Shown here: positions 1-7,129 of the stretch, piece by piece
How positions within the stretch are numbered: position 1 is the stretch's first letter
Layout: the number at the start of each line of letters is the position of its first letter
The notes under the pieces: model-generated
What the model saw: only the letters and a program-made list of their open reading frames with translations
What the model was told of the DNA's origin: nothing
The model's database searches: none
From: Candidatus Blautia intestinipullorum
Lineage (GTDB): Bacteria > Bacillota > Clostridia > Lachnospirales > Lachnospiraceae
Reading direction: 5' to 3'
Assembly: GCA_019120475.1 (NCBI GenBank)
Contig: DWVA01000064.1
Span: 1 to 11,795 of the forward strand
Length of the DNA: 11,795 nucleotides
Translations under genes and position numbers: made by a program

Positions 1-394
1 CGGCGCCGCAGCGCTCCATACGCTTTGCAAGGGCTGAAGACGCAACCACAGGAATTACTTTCACTCCTGCCGCCTTCCAGTCCGCCATATATTTTTCCGG
101 GCTTCCCGCGCCTGTAGTAACTACCTGCACGCCCTCTTCGATCACAACCTTAGCCACTGCGTCGGCTTCCGGGCTCATCAGCATGATATTCACGCCGAAA
201 GGCTTATCTGTCATTTTCTTTGCCTCACGGATCTGTTCTCTCACCCATTCTGCCGGAGCTGCCGCAGCCGCGATCAGACCAAGGCCGCCTGCGTTGGATA
301 CTGCAGATGCCAGATGACATTCTGCCACCCATGCCATACCTCCCTGAATAACGGGATACTCGATTCCTAGTAATTCTGTGATTTCTGTCTTCAT
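1..394 (-). CDS. fabK: Enoyl-ACP reductase II (FabK), N-terminal part, cut by window edge
   Basis: The first 131 residues of an FMN-dependent enoyl-ACP reductase are visible; the family is usually a little over 300 residues, so more than half lies beyond the left edge. FabK reduces the trans-2-enoyl-ACP double bond in the last step of each fatty-acid elongation cycle. The N-terminus shows the TIM-barrel pattern of the FabK / 2-nitropropane dioxygenase superfamily: EYPVIQGGMAWVA, then SNAGGLGLIAA, then PFGVNIMLMSP and VQVVTTGAGSPEKY. The ATG at 392-394 has a GAGAGGG ribosome site about 6 nt upstream. The gene lies 92 bp downstream of acpP and is probably in its operon. The protein fragment alone could be a nitronate monooxygenase, but its place after fabH and acpP makes FabK much likelier. 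Confidence 0.9.
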   Translation of the reverse strand, partial: MKTEITELLGIEYPVIQGGMAWVAECHLASAVSNAGGLGLIAAAAAPAEWVREQIREAKKMTDKPFGVNIMLMSPEADAVAKVVIEEGVQVVTTGAGSPEKYMADWKAAGVKVIPVVASSALAKRMERCGA

Positions 395-486
395 CTGAAA
401 CCCTCTCATTCCATATACTTCTGCTGTTATAATCTGCTATGATACCTGCGGATCGTTCCATATTTCGCGATCCTGATCCGGCATCA

Positions 487-711
487 TTATTTATGCTCTT
501 CGATGTATGCGATAACGTCGCCTACCGTTGTGATCTTTTCCAGATCCTCGCTTGGGATCTCTACGGAAAATTCTTCCTCAAGAGCCATTGCCAGCTCAAA
601 AAGATCCAGGGAATCTGCGTGAAGATCCTCTGTAAAAGAGGTTGCCTCTGTAATGGAGGATGCCTCTGCTCCTAAAGTTTCTGCGGTAAGTTCGATTACT
701 CTTTCTAACAT
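487..711 (-). CDS. acpP: Acyl carrier protein
   Basis: A 74-residue acidic protein with the classic acyl carrier protein sequence. The motif ADSLDLFELAMALEEEF holds Ser34, the attachment site for 4'-phosphopantetheine, followed by acidic recognition helix II. The end (ITTVGDVIAYIEEHK) matches ACP helix IV. In the cytoplasm it carries the growing acyl chain through the type II fatty-acid synthase cycle and is the partner of both FabH and FabK, its neighbours here. An AAGGAG ribosome site precedes the ATG by about 8 nt. It begins 74 bp after the fabH stop with no terminator visible between them, so the two are probably co-transcribed. Length is typical (about 75-80 residues). A specialised (polyketide) ACP is formally possible but unlikely in this context. 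Confidence 0.96.
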   Translation of the reverse strand: MLERVIELTAETLGAEASSITEATSFTEDLHADSLDLFELAMALEEEFSVEIPSEDLEKITTVGDVIAYIEEHK

Positions 712-785
712 GTCTGTTCTCCTTTTTGTTTTTTATAGTTTATTTATTTTAATTTTGTTTTTCACTGTAATTGTTTCTTTCCGGA

Positions 786-1784
786 TCAGATTCCCCACTC
801 CAGTACCGCGGCTCCCCAGGAAAGTCCCGCGCCAAAGCCTGCCATAACAATCTTCTGGCCCTTTTTCATGAGTCCTTTGCGGTTCATCTCGTTTAAAAGA
901 ATGGGAATGCTGGCCGATGATGTATTGCCGTATTCCTGAAGGTTCATAGGAAATCTGGAGATATCTGTTTTCAGTCTCTTCGCCACGGATTCTACGATCC
1001 TTTTGTTTGCCTGGTGAAGAATGAACCAGTCGATATCCTCTGCCGTCAGTCCGTTGGAATCCAGCACTTCATGGATCACCTCCGGAACTTTCCGGACCGC
1101 AAACTGAAATACTGCCTTCCCGTCCATGGTGATCTCCATCTCTGCGCCTTTGTTCCAGTCCTCTGACTGACCGGGAAGATTTCCTTTCTCTCCGGCCTTT
1201 GCAGCGTTAGGCCCTGTACAGAGAAGCGCCGGACCTCCTTTGCCGTTGGAATGGGCCGCAGGAATCCAGTTTTTTCCTTCCTGCGCTCTCAGCACTGCGG
1301 CACCGGAACCGTCTCCGAAAAGAATACAGGTTCCACGGTCCTCCCAGTTTACGATCCTGGAGAGGCTCTCGCTGCCTACGACCAGCACTGTCCGGTACAC
1401 TCCCGAAGCAATATATGCCTGAGCTGTCTGATAGGCAAACAAAAATCCGCTGCAGGCAGCGTTCAGGTCAAAGCAGACGGCGTTTACCGCCTGAAGCCTT
1501 TCCTGTATCTCGCAGGCTGCACAGGGAAAAATGTGATCAGGCGTTGCCGTGGCAGCCAGTATCAAATCAATTTCTTCCGGCCCTATCCCGGCCTCCTCCA
1601 TCGCCTGTCTGCCGGCCTCGGCCGCCATGGACGACGTTGTTTCCTCCACAGCGATCCGTCTCCGGGCCACTCCTGTCCGCTCCTGTATCCACTGGTCACT
1701 GGTATCCACAAACTCTGCTATTTCATTGTTGTCCAGGATACGGTCCGGCACACACGCCCCGGTTCCGCAAATCACACCTGTCAT
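786..1784 (-). CDS. fabH: Beta-ketoacyl-ACP synthase III (FabH)
   Basis: A 332-residue condensing enzyme that starts fatty-acid synthesis by joining an acyl-CoA primer to malonyl-ACP. The full thiolase-fold triad is visible: Cys111 (NAACSGF), His257 (ILHQAN) and Asn287 (YGNTSS). The C-terminus MAGFGAGLSWGAAVLEW is the usual FabH ending, and the length is normal. I chose the ATG at 1782-1784 because a GAGGAG ribosome site sits about 8 nt upstream. An in-frame GTG at 1800-1802 would extend the protein by six residues but would place that ribosome site inside the coding region. It is the first gene of the operon fabH-acpP-fabK and follows a strong promoter with a FabT-like operator. Primer preference (acetyl versus branched acyl-CoA) cannot be read from the sequence. 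Confidence 0.96.
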   Translation of the reverse strand: MTGVICGTGACVPDRILDNNEIAEFVDTSDQWIQERTGVARRRIAVEETTSSMAAEAGRQAMEEAGIGPEEIDLILAATATPDHIFPCAACEIQERLQAVNAVCFDLNAACSGFLFAYQTAQAYIASGVYRTVLVVGSESLSRIVNWEDRGTCILFGDGSGAAVLRAQEGKNWIPAAHSNGKGGPALLCTGPNAAKAGEKGNLPGQSEDWNKGAEMEITMDGKAVFQFAVRKVPEVIHEVLDSNGLTAEDIDWFILHQANKRIVESVAKRLKTDISRFPMNLQEYGNTSSASIPILLNEMNRKGLMKKGQKIVMAGFGAGLSWGAAVLEWGI

Positions 1785-1845
1785 GGTCTGCTCTCCTCTC
1801 ACAAGATAGTTTCCTTTGAATTTATTACTTTTGAAATTAAAATAT

Positions 1846-1858
1846 TTTGATTATCAAA
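1846..1858. promoter_or_regulatory. FabT-like operator at the fabH transcription start
   Basis: TTTGATTATCAAA is a perfect 6-bp dyad around one central base. It touches the fabH -10 and covers the expected +1. From memory, the operator of FabT, the MarR-family repressor of fatty-acid synthesis genes in streptococci and relatives, has this same core. A second copy with one mismatch in the arms (TTTGAAATTAAAA) lies at 1830-1842, and a further TTTGA half-site begins at 1815. No MarR-type gene is present in the window, so the cognate repressor would be encoded elsewhere. The different FapR operator type was not seen. Confidence 0.7.
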
Positions 1859-1886
1859 GTATAATCCTGTACAGAAGCCTTGTCAA
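1858..1886 (-). promoter_or_regulatory. Sigma-A promoter of the fabH operon
   Basis: On the minus strand a perfect -35 TTGACA (plus coordinates 1881-1886) is followed by a 17-bp spacer and a -10 TATACT (1858-1863). Transcription would begin near 1851, giving a leader of about 65 nt before the fabH ATG. It is the only near-consensus promoter facing fabH. Confidence 0.85.
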
Positions 1887-1927
1887 GAGAAAAATTATAT
1901 AAGAACCGCCTTTTCACCTGAATCTTA

Positions 1928-1955
1928 TTGACATCTGTAAAATCTCCATAATAAT
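1928..1955 (+). promoter_or_regulatory. Probable promoter of the aldo/keto reductase gene
   Basis: A perfect -35 TTGACA (1928-1933) is followed by a 16-bp spacer and a -10 AATAAT (1950-1955, five of six consensus bases). The leader to the ATG would be about 45 nt and contains an AAAGGGG ribosome site at 1991-1997. It is divergent from the fabH promoter; the two -35 boxes are 41 bp apart. Confidence 0.55.
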
Positions 1956-2008
1956 AAAAGCTGAACTTTTTTTATATTGAATTATAATAGAAAGGGGATT
2001 GCCTGGAA

Positions 2009-2980
2009 ATGAAAAAAATACATTTGCCAGAAACAGATCTGGAACTTTCCGCCATGGGACTTGGCTGTGTCAACGCCGGTCTGAAATGGGACGGAACTGA
2101 CGCCGACAGAATTTTCGATGCTTATTTTGATTTAGGAGGAAATGTTTACGATACCGCGAGAGTTTACTCTGACTGGATTCCGCCGGAAATCGGAAGAAGC
2201 GAACGTGTTATCGGCGACTGGCTTTCACGGAGCGGCAAACGCCATGATGTGATCCTGATCACAAAAGGGGGACATCCGGATATGACCTGTCCTTCTCCTG
2301 ATATGCACAAAACAAGAGTCACCGCGGAGAATATGCGCAGAGATCTGGAGCTTTCTCTCAAAACTCTCCGAACAGACTATATTGATATTTATTTTTATCA
2401 CAGAGATAATGAGGAGATTCCAGCAGGGGATCTTGTAGAGATCATGGAGGAATTCCGGAAAGAAGGAAAGATCCGTTTCTATGGCTGCTCCAACTGGAGT
2501 ACGGAAAGAATGAAAGAAGCAGACGCCTATGCAGCGGCTCACGGATACCGGGGCTTTGCCGCCAATCAGGCCCTCTTTAATGTAGGTCTTGCCGCCATGA
2601 ATCCTCCTGCCGACGATACGCTGGCCCTGATGGACGCGGAAATGCAGCAGTATCACCGGGAAAATCCCAACAATCTTGCCATGCCTTATATGGCGAACTG
2701 CAGCGGCTTTTTCCATAAGCTTTTTGCAAAAGGAAAGGATGCGGTCCGTGATTCCGAATATTATACGCCGGGCAATCTGAAAACTGCGGAGGCCATTCAT
2801 CAGATCACCGAGGAATATGGAGTTTCCATTACCCAGGCTGTTCTGGGATTTCTGACCTGTCAGGATTTCACCTGTCTGCCCCTTTACGGTCCCAGAAACG
2901 CAGAAGATCTTTCAGACGCCGCCGGAACCTTCCGCATTCCTTTCCGCCGGGAGGATTATCCGGAGGTTTCGTCCAGATAG
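2009..2980 (+). CDS. Aldo/keto reductase family oxidoreductase
   Basis: A 323-residue cytoplasmic, NAD(P)H-dependent carbonyl reductase of the aldo/keto reductase (TIM-barrel) superfamily. The catalytic tetrad is complete: Asp48 and Tyr53 (NVYDTARVYSDW), Lys86 (ILITKGG) and His131 (IYFYHRDN). The GCSNWS motif around residue 160 and the QALFN strand that follows are usual cofactor and substrate-site elements. AAAGGGG lies 11 nt before the ATG. It is the only rightward gene, stands alone, is divergent from fabH and is convergent with the ABC importer operon (38 bp between stops). I see no clear hairpin terminator in that gap. The substrate is unknown; the family covers sugars, aryl aldehydes and many other carbonyls, and nothing here links it firmly to either neighbour. 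Confidence 0.9.
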   Translation: MKKIHLPETDLELSAMGLGCVNAGLKWDGTDADRIFDAYFDLGGNVYDTARVYSDWIPPEIGRSERVIGDWLSRSGKRHDVILITKGGHPDMTCPSPDMHKTRVTAENMRRDLELSLKTLRTDYIDIYFYHRDNEEIPAGDLVEIMEEFRKEGKIRFYGCSNWSTERMKEADAYAAAHGYRGFAANQALFNVGLAAMNPPADDTLALMDAEMQQYHRENPNNLAMPYMANCSGFFHKLFAKGKDAVRDSEYYTPGNLKTAEAIHQITEEYGVSITQAVLGFLTCQDFTCLPLYGPRNAEDLSDAAGTFRIPFRREDYPEVSSR

Positions 2981-3018
2981 GTCTGCTTATGGAAAACTGC
3001 AGGTTCCGCACTATATTT

Positions 3019-3777
3019 TTACAGTACGGATTCCACCAGCCTCCGGGTATATTCCTCCCGGGGGCTGGAAATGATCTCATCCGGAGTTCCGTTTTCCACG
3101 ATCCTTCCCTCATGCATCACCAGAACGCGGTCACAGAAAGCCTGTACCAGAGCAAGGTCATGACAGATAAAAAGGAAGCTTCCCGCGCCTTCTCTTTTCA
3201 GTTTCAGGAGCAGATCCAGGATCTGTTTCTGGACGGTAACATCCAAAGCGCTGGTAGGCTCGTCGCAGATCAGAAGTTCCGGCCGGATGGCAAGGGCTCT
3301 CGCAATAGCTGCTCTCTGACATTCCCCGCCGCTGACCTGATGAGGATATTTTCCGGTAAATTCCGGCGTAAGACCGCACTGGACCAGCAGTTCTCTTACT
3401 CTCTGCTCCGTTTCCTTTCTGCTCATCCCGGCGTTTCTCAGACTTTCCCCGATTCCGCTCCCAAGGGTGTATCTGGGATCAAAAGATTCTGCCGGCATCT
3501 GAAAGATCATCTGCATATGTCTGTATGCCTTTCTCAGTTCTCTGCCTTTCGCTTTTGTGATCTCCTGTCCCATCAGAAAGATTTTTCCCTCCGTAGGGCG
3601 GATCAGACCCGTGACCAGCCGCGCTGCTGTGGTCTTTCCGGAACCGGATTCTCCTACGATCCCAAGGGCTTCTCCCTTCTTCACCGCAAAACTTATATCC
3701 CGGACAGCGGGAAAGCTGCCTTTTTCGGTTGAAAATATCTTTGTCAGATGCTCTGCCTTTAATATTGTTTCTGTCAT
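3019..3777 (-). CDS. ABC importer ATPase, NikE/DppF type (second ATPase)
   Basis: A 252-residue ATP-binding subunit of a peptide/nickel-class ABC importer. Motifs in order: Walker A GESGSGKTT (42-50), Q-loop Gln93 (MIFQMP), signature VSGGE (148-152), Walker B LLICDE (168-173), D-loop SALD, and switch His206 (ICHDLALV). It would pair with the upstream ATPase on the cytoplasmic face of the two permeases. An AAGGGA ribosome site precedes the ATG, and the gene starts 44 bp after the previous stop, so it is the last gene of the importer operon. It stops soon after the NBD core, as NikE does, and lacks the roughly 60-residue C-terminal extension usual in OppF and DppF. This hints at a nickel, metallophore or other small ligand, but does not prove it. 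Confidence 0.92.
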   Translation of the reverse strand: MTETILKAEHLTKIFSTEKGSFPAVRDISFAVKKGEALGIVGESGSGKTTAARLVTGLIRPTEGKIFLMGQEITKAKGRELRKAYRHMQMIFQMPAESFDPRYTLGSGIGESLRNAGMSRKETEQRVRELLVQCGLTPEFTGKYPHQVSGGECQRAAIARALAIRPELLICDEPTSALDVTVQKQILDLLLKLKREGAGSFLFICHDLALVQAFCDRVLVMHEGRIVENGTPDEIISSPREEYTRRLVESVL

Positions 3778-3821
3778 ATTCTGTTCCCTTGTCTTTATTC
3801 TCTTTGCCCGGTATCCCGCCC

Positions 3822-4604
3822 TTATTTTTTCTTCAGTGTCAGAACGGAATCCATCAGCTCTCTTGTATAGGCGTCTCCGGAAGCTTCCAGCACCTCCCCG
3901 GCGCCGCCGTAGTCTCTTACCTGCCCGTCCTTCAGAACCAGTATCTTATCCGCCATTTTTTTAACAAGACCGATATTATGCGTCACAAGGATCACTGCCG
4001 TATGATACTCTCTGCGCATCATGAGAAGCTCCTCCGCCACCTGTTTCTGTACGGTAACGTCAAGAGCGCTGGTAGGTTCGTCCGCCAGCAGCAGTCCGGG
4101 ATTCATGATCATGGCAGTACAGATCCCCACTCTCTGGTTCATGCCGCCGGACAGTTCAAAAGGATAACTGTTCCATATACGTTCATGATCCGTCAGCCCG
4201 ATCTTTTCCATGATTTCCGCCGCCCGCCTCTTTGTCTCTTCTTTTTTTATCTTTTCGTGAGCAGATACAGCCTCGTGAATCTGGGCGCCTACCGTCCTCA
4301 CGGGACAAAAGGCAGCTTTGCTGTCCTGAAATACTGTACCGATCTCCGGTCCCAGATACTTTCTCCTGCGTTTTTCCGGCATATCTGTCAGATTTTCACC
4401 TTTGTACCAGATATCTCCCCTGGTCACCATTCCGCTTTCTCCAAGAAGCCCCAGCACAGCTTTGATAATGGTACTTTTCCCGCTTCCCGACTCTCCTACG
4501 ATCCCGAGGATCTCTCCCTGATCCACCTGAAAGCTGACATCCTTTACAACAGGAATCCCATTATAACAGACTGTGATATGTTCCGCGCAAAGCAAGGGTT
4601 CCAT
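3822..4604 (-). CDS. ABC importer ATPase, NikD/DppD type (first ATPase)
   Basis: A 260-residue ATPase of a peptide/nickel-class importer. Motifs: Walker A GESGSGKST (37-45), Q-loop Gln93 (VFQDS), signature LSGGM (151-155), Walker B LLLADE (171-176) and switch His209 (VTHN). I chose the ATG at 4602-4604 (MEPLLCAEHI) because AGAAAGGA lies about 11 nt upstream and because family members normally start just before this first strand. In-frame ATGs at 4614-4616 and 4644-4646 would add 4 or 14 residues but have no well-spaced ribosome site. It follows the binding-protein gene by 65 bp and forms a heterodimer partner for the next ATPase. Like that protein, it lacks the C-terminal oligopeptide-importer extension. 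Confidence 0.92.
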   Translation of the reverse strand: MEPLLCAEHITVCYNGIPVVKDVSFQVDQGEILGIVGESGSGKSTIIKAVLGLLGESGMVTRGDIWYKGENLTDMPEKRRRKYLGPEIGTVFQDSKAAFCPVRTVGAQIHEAVSAHEKIKKEETKRRAAEIMEKIGLTDHERIWNSYPFELSGGMNQRVGICTAMIMNPGLLLADEPTSALDVTVQKQVAEELLMMRREYHTAVILVTHNIGLVKKMADKILVLKDGQVRDYGGAGEVLEASGDAYTRELMDSVLTLKKK

Positions 4605-4669
4605 AACCTTTTCCATCCTTTCTGATGCGGCCCGTCTCCTGTACATCTCTGCCGCTGCAGAACCGCCGC

Positions 4670-6205
4670 TTATTCCACATCCAGTTCCGCCGTAATCTCG
4701 TAATAATCACAGGGATGGGCCGCCATTCCTGTAACATTTGATTTTGTAACGATCCCCATATTCAGATGAGATACAAAGAACATTGCGTTGTCATCCAGAA
4801 GCTTCTGCTGAAGCTCTACCGCCAGACTGCTTCTTTCCTGAATGTCAAAAGTCTGATGAAGCTTTTCCGTAAGCTCCGTTACTTCCTCGTTCTGGTAATT
4901 TCCATAGTTTTTCGGTCCTGTTACCGTACTGGTAAAGAAATATTCCGGATCTCCTGTAGGCGCTGTTGTCAGAGAGCTTACATACACGTCAAAGTCTCCC
5001 TTCTGAGCGTAGGTCATATGATCGGAAGTGTTATTGACAGTCACATCAATGCCGATTTCTTTTAAAGTAGACTGGGCGTATTCTGCCAGTTTCGGCTGCT
5101 CCAGCCGTGTAGGATAAGTCAGCCAGTTGATGGTCAGCTTCTTTCCGTCCTTGTCTAAATAACCGTCTCCGTCTGTATCTGTCCATCCGGATTCCTCCAG
5201 AAGTTCTCTTGCCCCTTCAGGATCATAGGATACTGTTGTCACCGCTTTATTTCCATAGGAAAAACTGTCCGGAAAGGCCGCCGATGCCGGGAGCCCTCTC
5301 CCTTCCATGATCACGGAACAGAAACCTTCCTTGTCGATTCCCATCGCCACTGCTTTTCTTACATTTTCATCCTGCATGATCTCTGAATCAAAATTGAACT
5401 GTCCGAAAAAACACCTGCTTGTGGCGCAGGAATTGATCGTATAGTCGGGATTTCCGTCAAACAGCACATAATTGTCGTACTGAAGGCCGTAGGTACCCTG
5501 AACGTCTCCCGTCTGGAGAGCTGCAGTAAGGGCGCTTCCGTCAGAAAAAGATTTCACCGTAACCTTATCCACTTTAACATCTCCGCCCCAGTAATCCTCA
5601 TTTTTTACAAGAGTGATCTGCGTAGGCGTTACCTCCGTTGCAATATACGGTCCGGTTCCCGCCACGTTGGCGGAGCCGCCCTCTCCCTGGATTCCATATT
5701 CCATGTCAATAATGGCTCCGTAGGGATCTCCCAGATAATTGATGAGCGCAGGACAGGGTTCGGTAGTGCAGATCGTAAGAGTCAGTCCTTCTGCCTCAAT
5801 ATGATCGATCTTCAGATCCGACGGCGCTCTGTCGTGTACTGCGATCAGGTCGTCCAGGCATTCCTTTACCGCCTGAGCGTCCATAGTCCTTCCGCTGGAG
5901 AATTTCACTCCGTCACGCAGCGTGATCTTTACAGTCGTATCGTCCACAAACTCATAATCCGTGGCAAGCCATGGCTCCACTTCCATGTTGTCGTTGTATT
6001 TGAACAATGTTTCGCCTACTCCGTAGCGCACTGCGCTCCATCCGGAATAATTGTCATGAGGGTTCAGTCCTGCGTCCCCCATTTCCTCGCTGTATCCGGT
6101 AGTGCCGTATACAAAAGTCTTTTCCTCACCTGCAAGCGCCTGAATAGGAATACATGCCGTCAGAACTGCTCCTGCAAGGATCGCCGCCATTATTTTTTTC
6201 TTCAT
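4670..6205 (-). CDS. Family 5 extracellular substrate-binding protein (NikA/DppA/OppA class)
   Basis: A 511-residue exported binding protein that should capture the ligand outside the membrane and deliver it to the two permeases. The N-terminus has a signal peptide: MKKK, a hydrophobic run, then LTAC (Cys18), which fits a lipobox, and ALA-GEE (residues 23-28), which fits ordinary signal peptidase cleavage. Family hallmarks follow: EPWLATDYEF (77-86), LRDGVKFSSG (96-105), GTGPY (183-187), NEDYWGG (202-208), and a later NVRKAVAMGID helix typical of SBP family 5. The C-terminal YYEITAEL resembles the tail of NikA-like members. It is the third gene of the operon, 31 bp after the second permease. 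The ligand class (nickel complex, opine-type chelator, short peptide) cannot be decided by reading. Confidence 0.92.
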   Translation of the reverse strand: MKKKIMAAILAGAVLTACIPIQALAGEEKTFVYGTTGYSEEMGDAGLNPHDNYSGWSAVRYGVGETLFKYNDNMEVEPWLATDYEFVDDTTVKITLRDGVKFSSGRTMDAQAVKECLDDLIAVHDRAPSDLKIDHIEAEGLTLTICTTEPCPALINYLGDPYGAIIDMEYGIQGEGGSANVAGTGPYIATEVTPTQITLVKNEDYWGGDVKVDKVTVKSFSDGSALTAALQTGDVQGTYGLQYDNYVLFDGNPDYTINSCATSRCFFGQFNFDSEIMQDENVRKAVAMGIDKEGFCSVIMEGRGLPASAAFPDSFSYGNKAVTTVSYDPEGARELLEESGWTDTDGDGYLDKDGKKLTINWLTYPTRLEQPKLAEYAQSTLKEIGIDVTVNNTSDHMTYAQKGDFDVYVSSLTTAPTGDPEYFFTSTVTGPKNYGNYQNEEVTELTEKLHQTFDIQERSSLAVELQQKLLDDNAMFFVSHLNMGIVTKSNVTGMAAHPCDYYEITAELDVE

Positions 6206-6236
6206 GTTTCATTTCCGCCTTTCCGCTTTTTTATTC

Positions 6237-7091
6237 TTATCCCCGTTGTTTCGGGTCTATATAATCCCGCAGGGTATCTCCCAGCAGATTAAAGATCATC
6301 ACCGTAATAAAAATAGCCGCTCCCGGCGCAAGAGCCATCCACGGAGATATCTGCAGCATACTTCTTCCATCGTTGATCATGCTTCCCCATTCTGCCGCCG
6401 GAGGCTGTACGCCCAGGCCCAGAAAAGAAAGGCCCGCGAGCTCCATCATCATCGTTCCGATATCCAGCACCGCCGTTACAAGAACAGGCCCCGCAATATT
6501 GGGCAGCACATGCTTTATAAGGATTCCCGGAGTACTGCACCCGGACAATCTTGCCGCCATAATATAGGGAGAGTCTTTCTGAGCCATCGTCAGTCCTCTT
6601 GCCAGACGGGCAAATTTCGGCCAGCCGATGACAGCGAGAGCGATAACGGCGTTCTGAATTCCTCCGCCCAGCACGCCCGCTACCGCAAGAGCGAATACCA
6701 GGCTTGGAAAAGCCAGAAACAGATCGGAAACTCTCATCAGCACCGTATCGGCGCCTTTTCCGAACCAGCCGCAGATCATCCCCACCAGTGTTCCCACTGC
6801 CGTCACGACCGCCACAAGTATAAGAGTGGCATAGATACTGATCGTACTTCCCGCCAGAACCCGCGAGAACATATCCCTGCCAAACCGGTCGGTCCCGAGA
6901 AGATGGGACAGGCTTGGCGGCTGCTGCGCCAGCAGAAGATTCTGTTCATCCGGATCATATGGACAAAGGTATCCGGCAAAAGCCGCCGTCAGAAGGAGAA
7001 GCACAGTGACCGCGGAAAAAAATATCAGCTTTCCCTTTGTATGGTTCCTTTTTATTTTCTGTTTTCGTACAGTTATCTTTTCATTGGTCAT
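6237..7091 (-). CDS. ABC importer permease, NikC/DppC type
   Basis: A 284-residue inner-membrane permease. The cytoplasmic N-terminus is rich in Lys and Arg, then comes a first membrane segment (about 22-42). The DppC-family signature HLLGTDRFGRDMFSR (63-77) is followed by five more hydrophobic segments. The EAA loop that docks on the ATPases is at about 175-200 (SPYIMAARLSGCSTPGILIK). The ending GDTLRDYIDPKQRG is usual for the family. A GGGAG ribosome site lies 9 nt before the ATG, and the gene starts 38 bp after the first permease. It forms the translocation pore with that permease. Confidence 0.94.
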   Translation of the reverse strand: MTNEKITVRKQKIKRNHTKGKLIFFSAVTVLLLLTAAFAGYLCPYDPDEQNLLLAQQPPSLSHLLGTDRFGRDMFSRVLAGSTISIYATLILVAVVTAVGTLVGMICGWFGKGADTVLMRVSDLFLAFPSLVFALAVAGVLGGGIQNAVIALAVIGWPKFARLARGLTMAQKDSPYIMAARLSGCSTPGILIKHVLPNIAGPVLVTAVLDIGTMMMELAGLSFLGLGVQPPAAEWGSMINDGRSMLQISPWMALAPGAAIFITVMIFNLLGDTLRDYIDPKQRG

Positions 7092-7129
7092 AATACCCAG
7101 CTCCCGTTTCTTTTCCTCTCACCTTATTC

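Noticed and set aside
450..473. Inverted repeat GGATCG/CGATCC between acpP and fabK
   Set aside because: A 6-bp stem with a 12-nt loop and no U-tract; too weak to call a terminator or processing site without comparison to relatives.
1983..1988. Perfect TATAAT just before the aldo/keto reductase gene
   Set aside because: Transcription from it would start near 1995, inside the AAAGGGG ribosome site, and there is no good -35 at 16-18 bp. The TTGACA/AATAAT pair at 1928-1955 fits better.
1785..2008. FapR-type operator for the fatty-acid operon
   Set aside because: No sequence resembling the FapR dyad (TTAGTACC...TACTAA type) is present; the dyad seen is of FabT type.
2981..3018. Shared terminator between the convergent aldo/keto reductase and importer operon
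   Set aside because: Only a 4-bp CTGC/GCAG pairing is visible, with no stable hairpin, so I do not call a terminator here.
2989..4625. Plus-strand open frames at 2989-3732 and 3729-4625
   Set aside because: They are antisense to the two ABC ATPase genes, which carry complete Walker A, signature and Walker B motifs; the plus-strand products match nothing I recognise.
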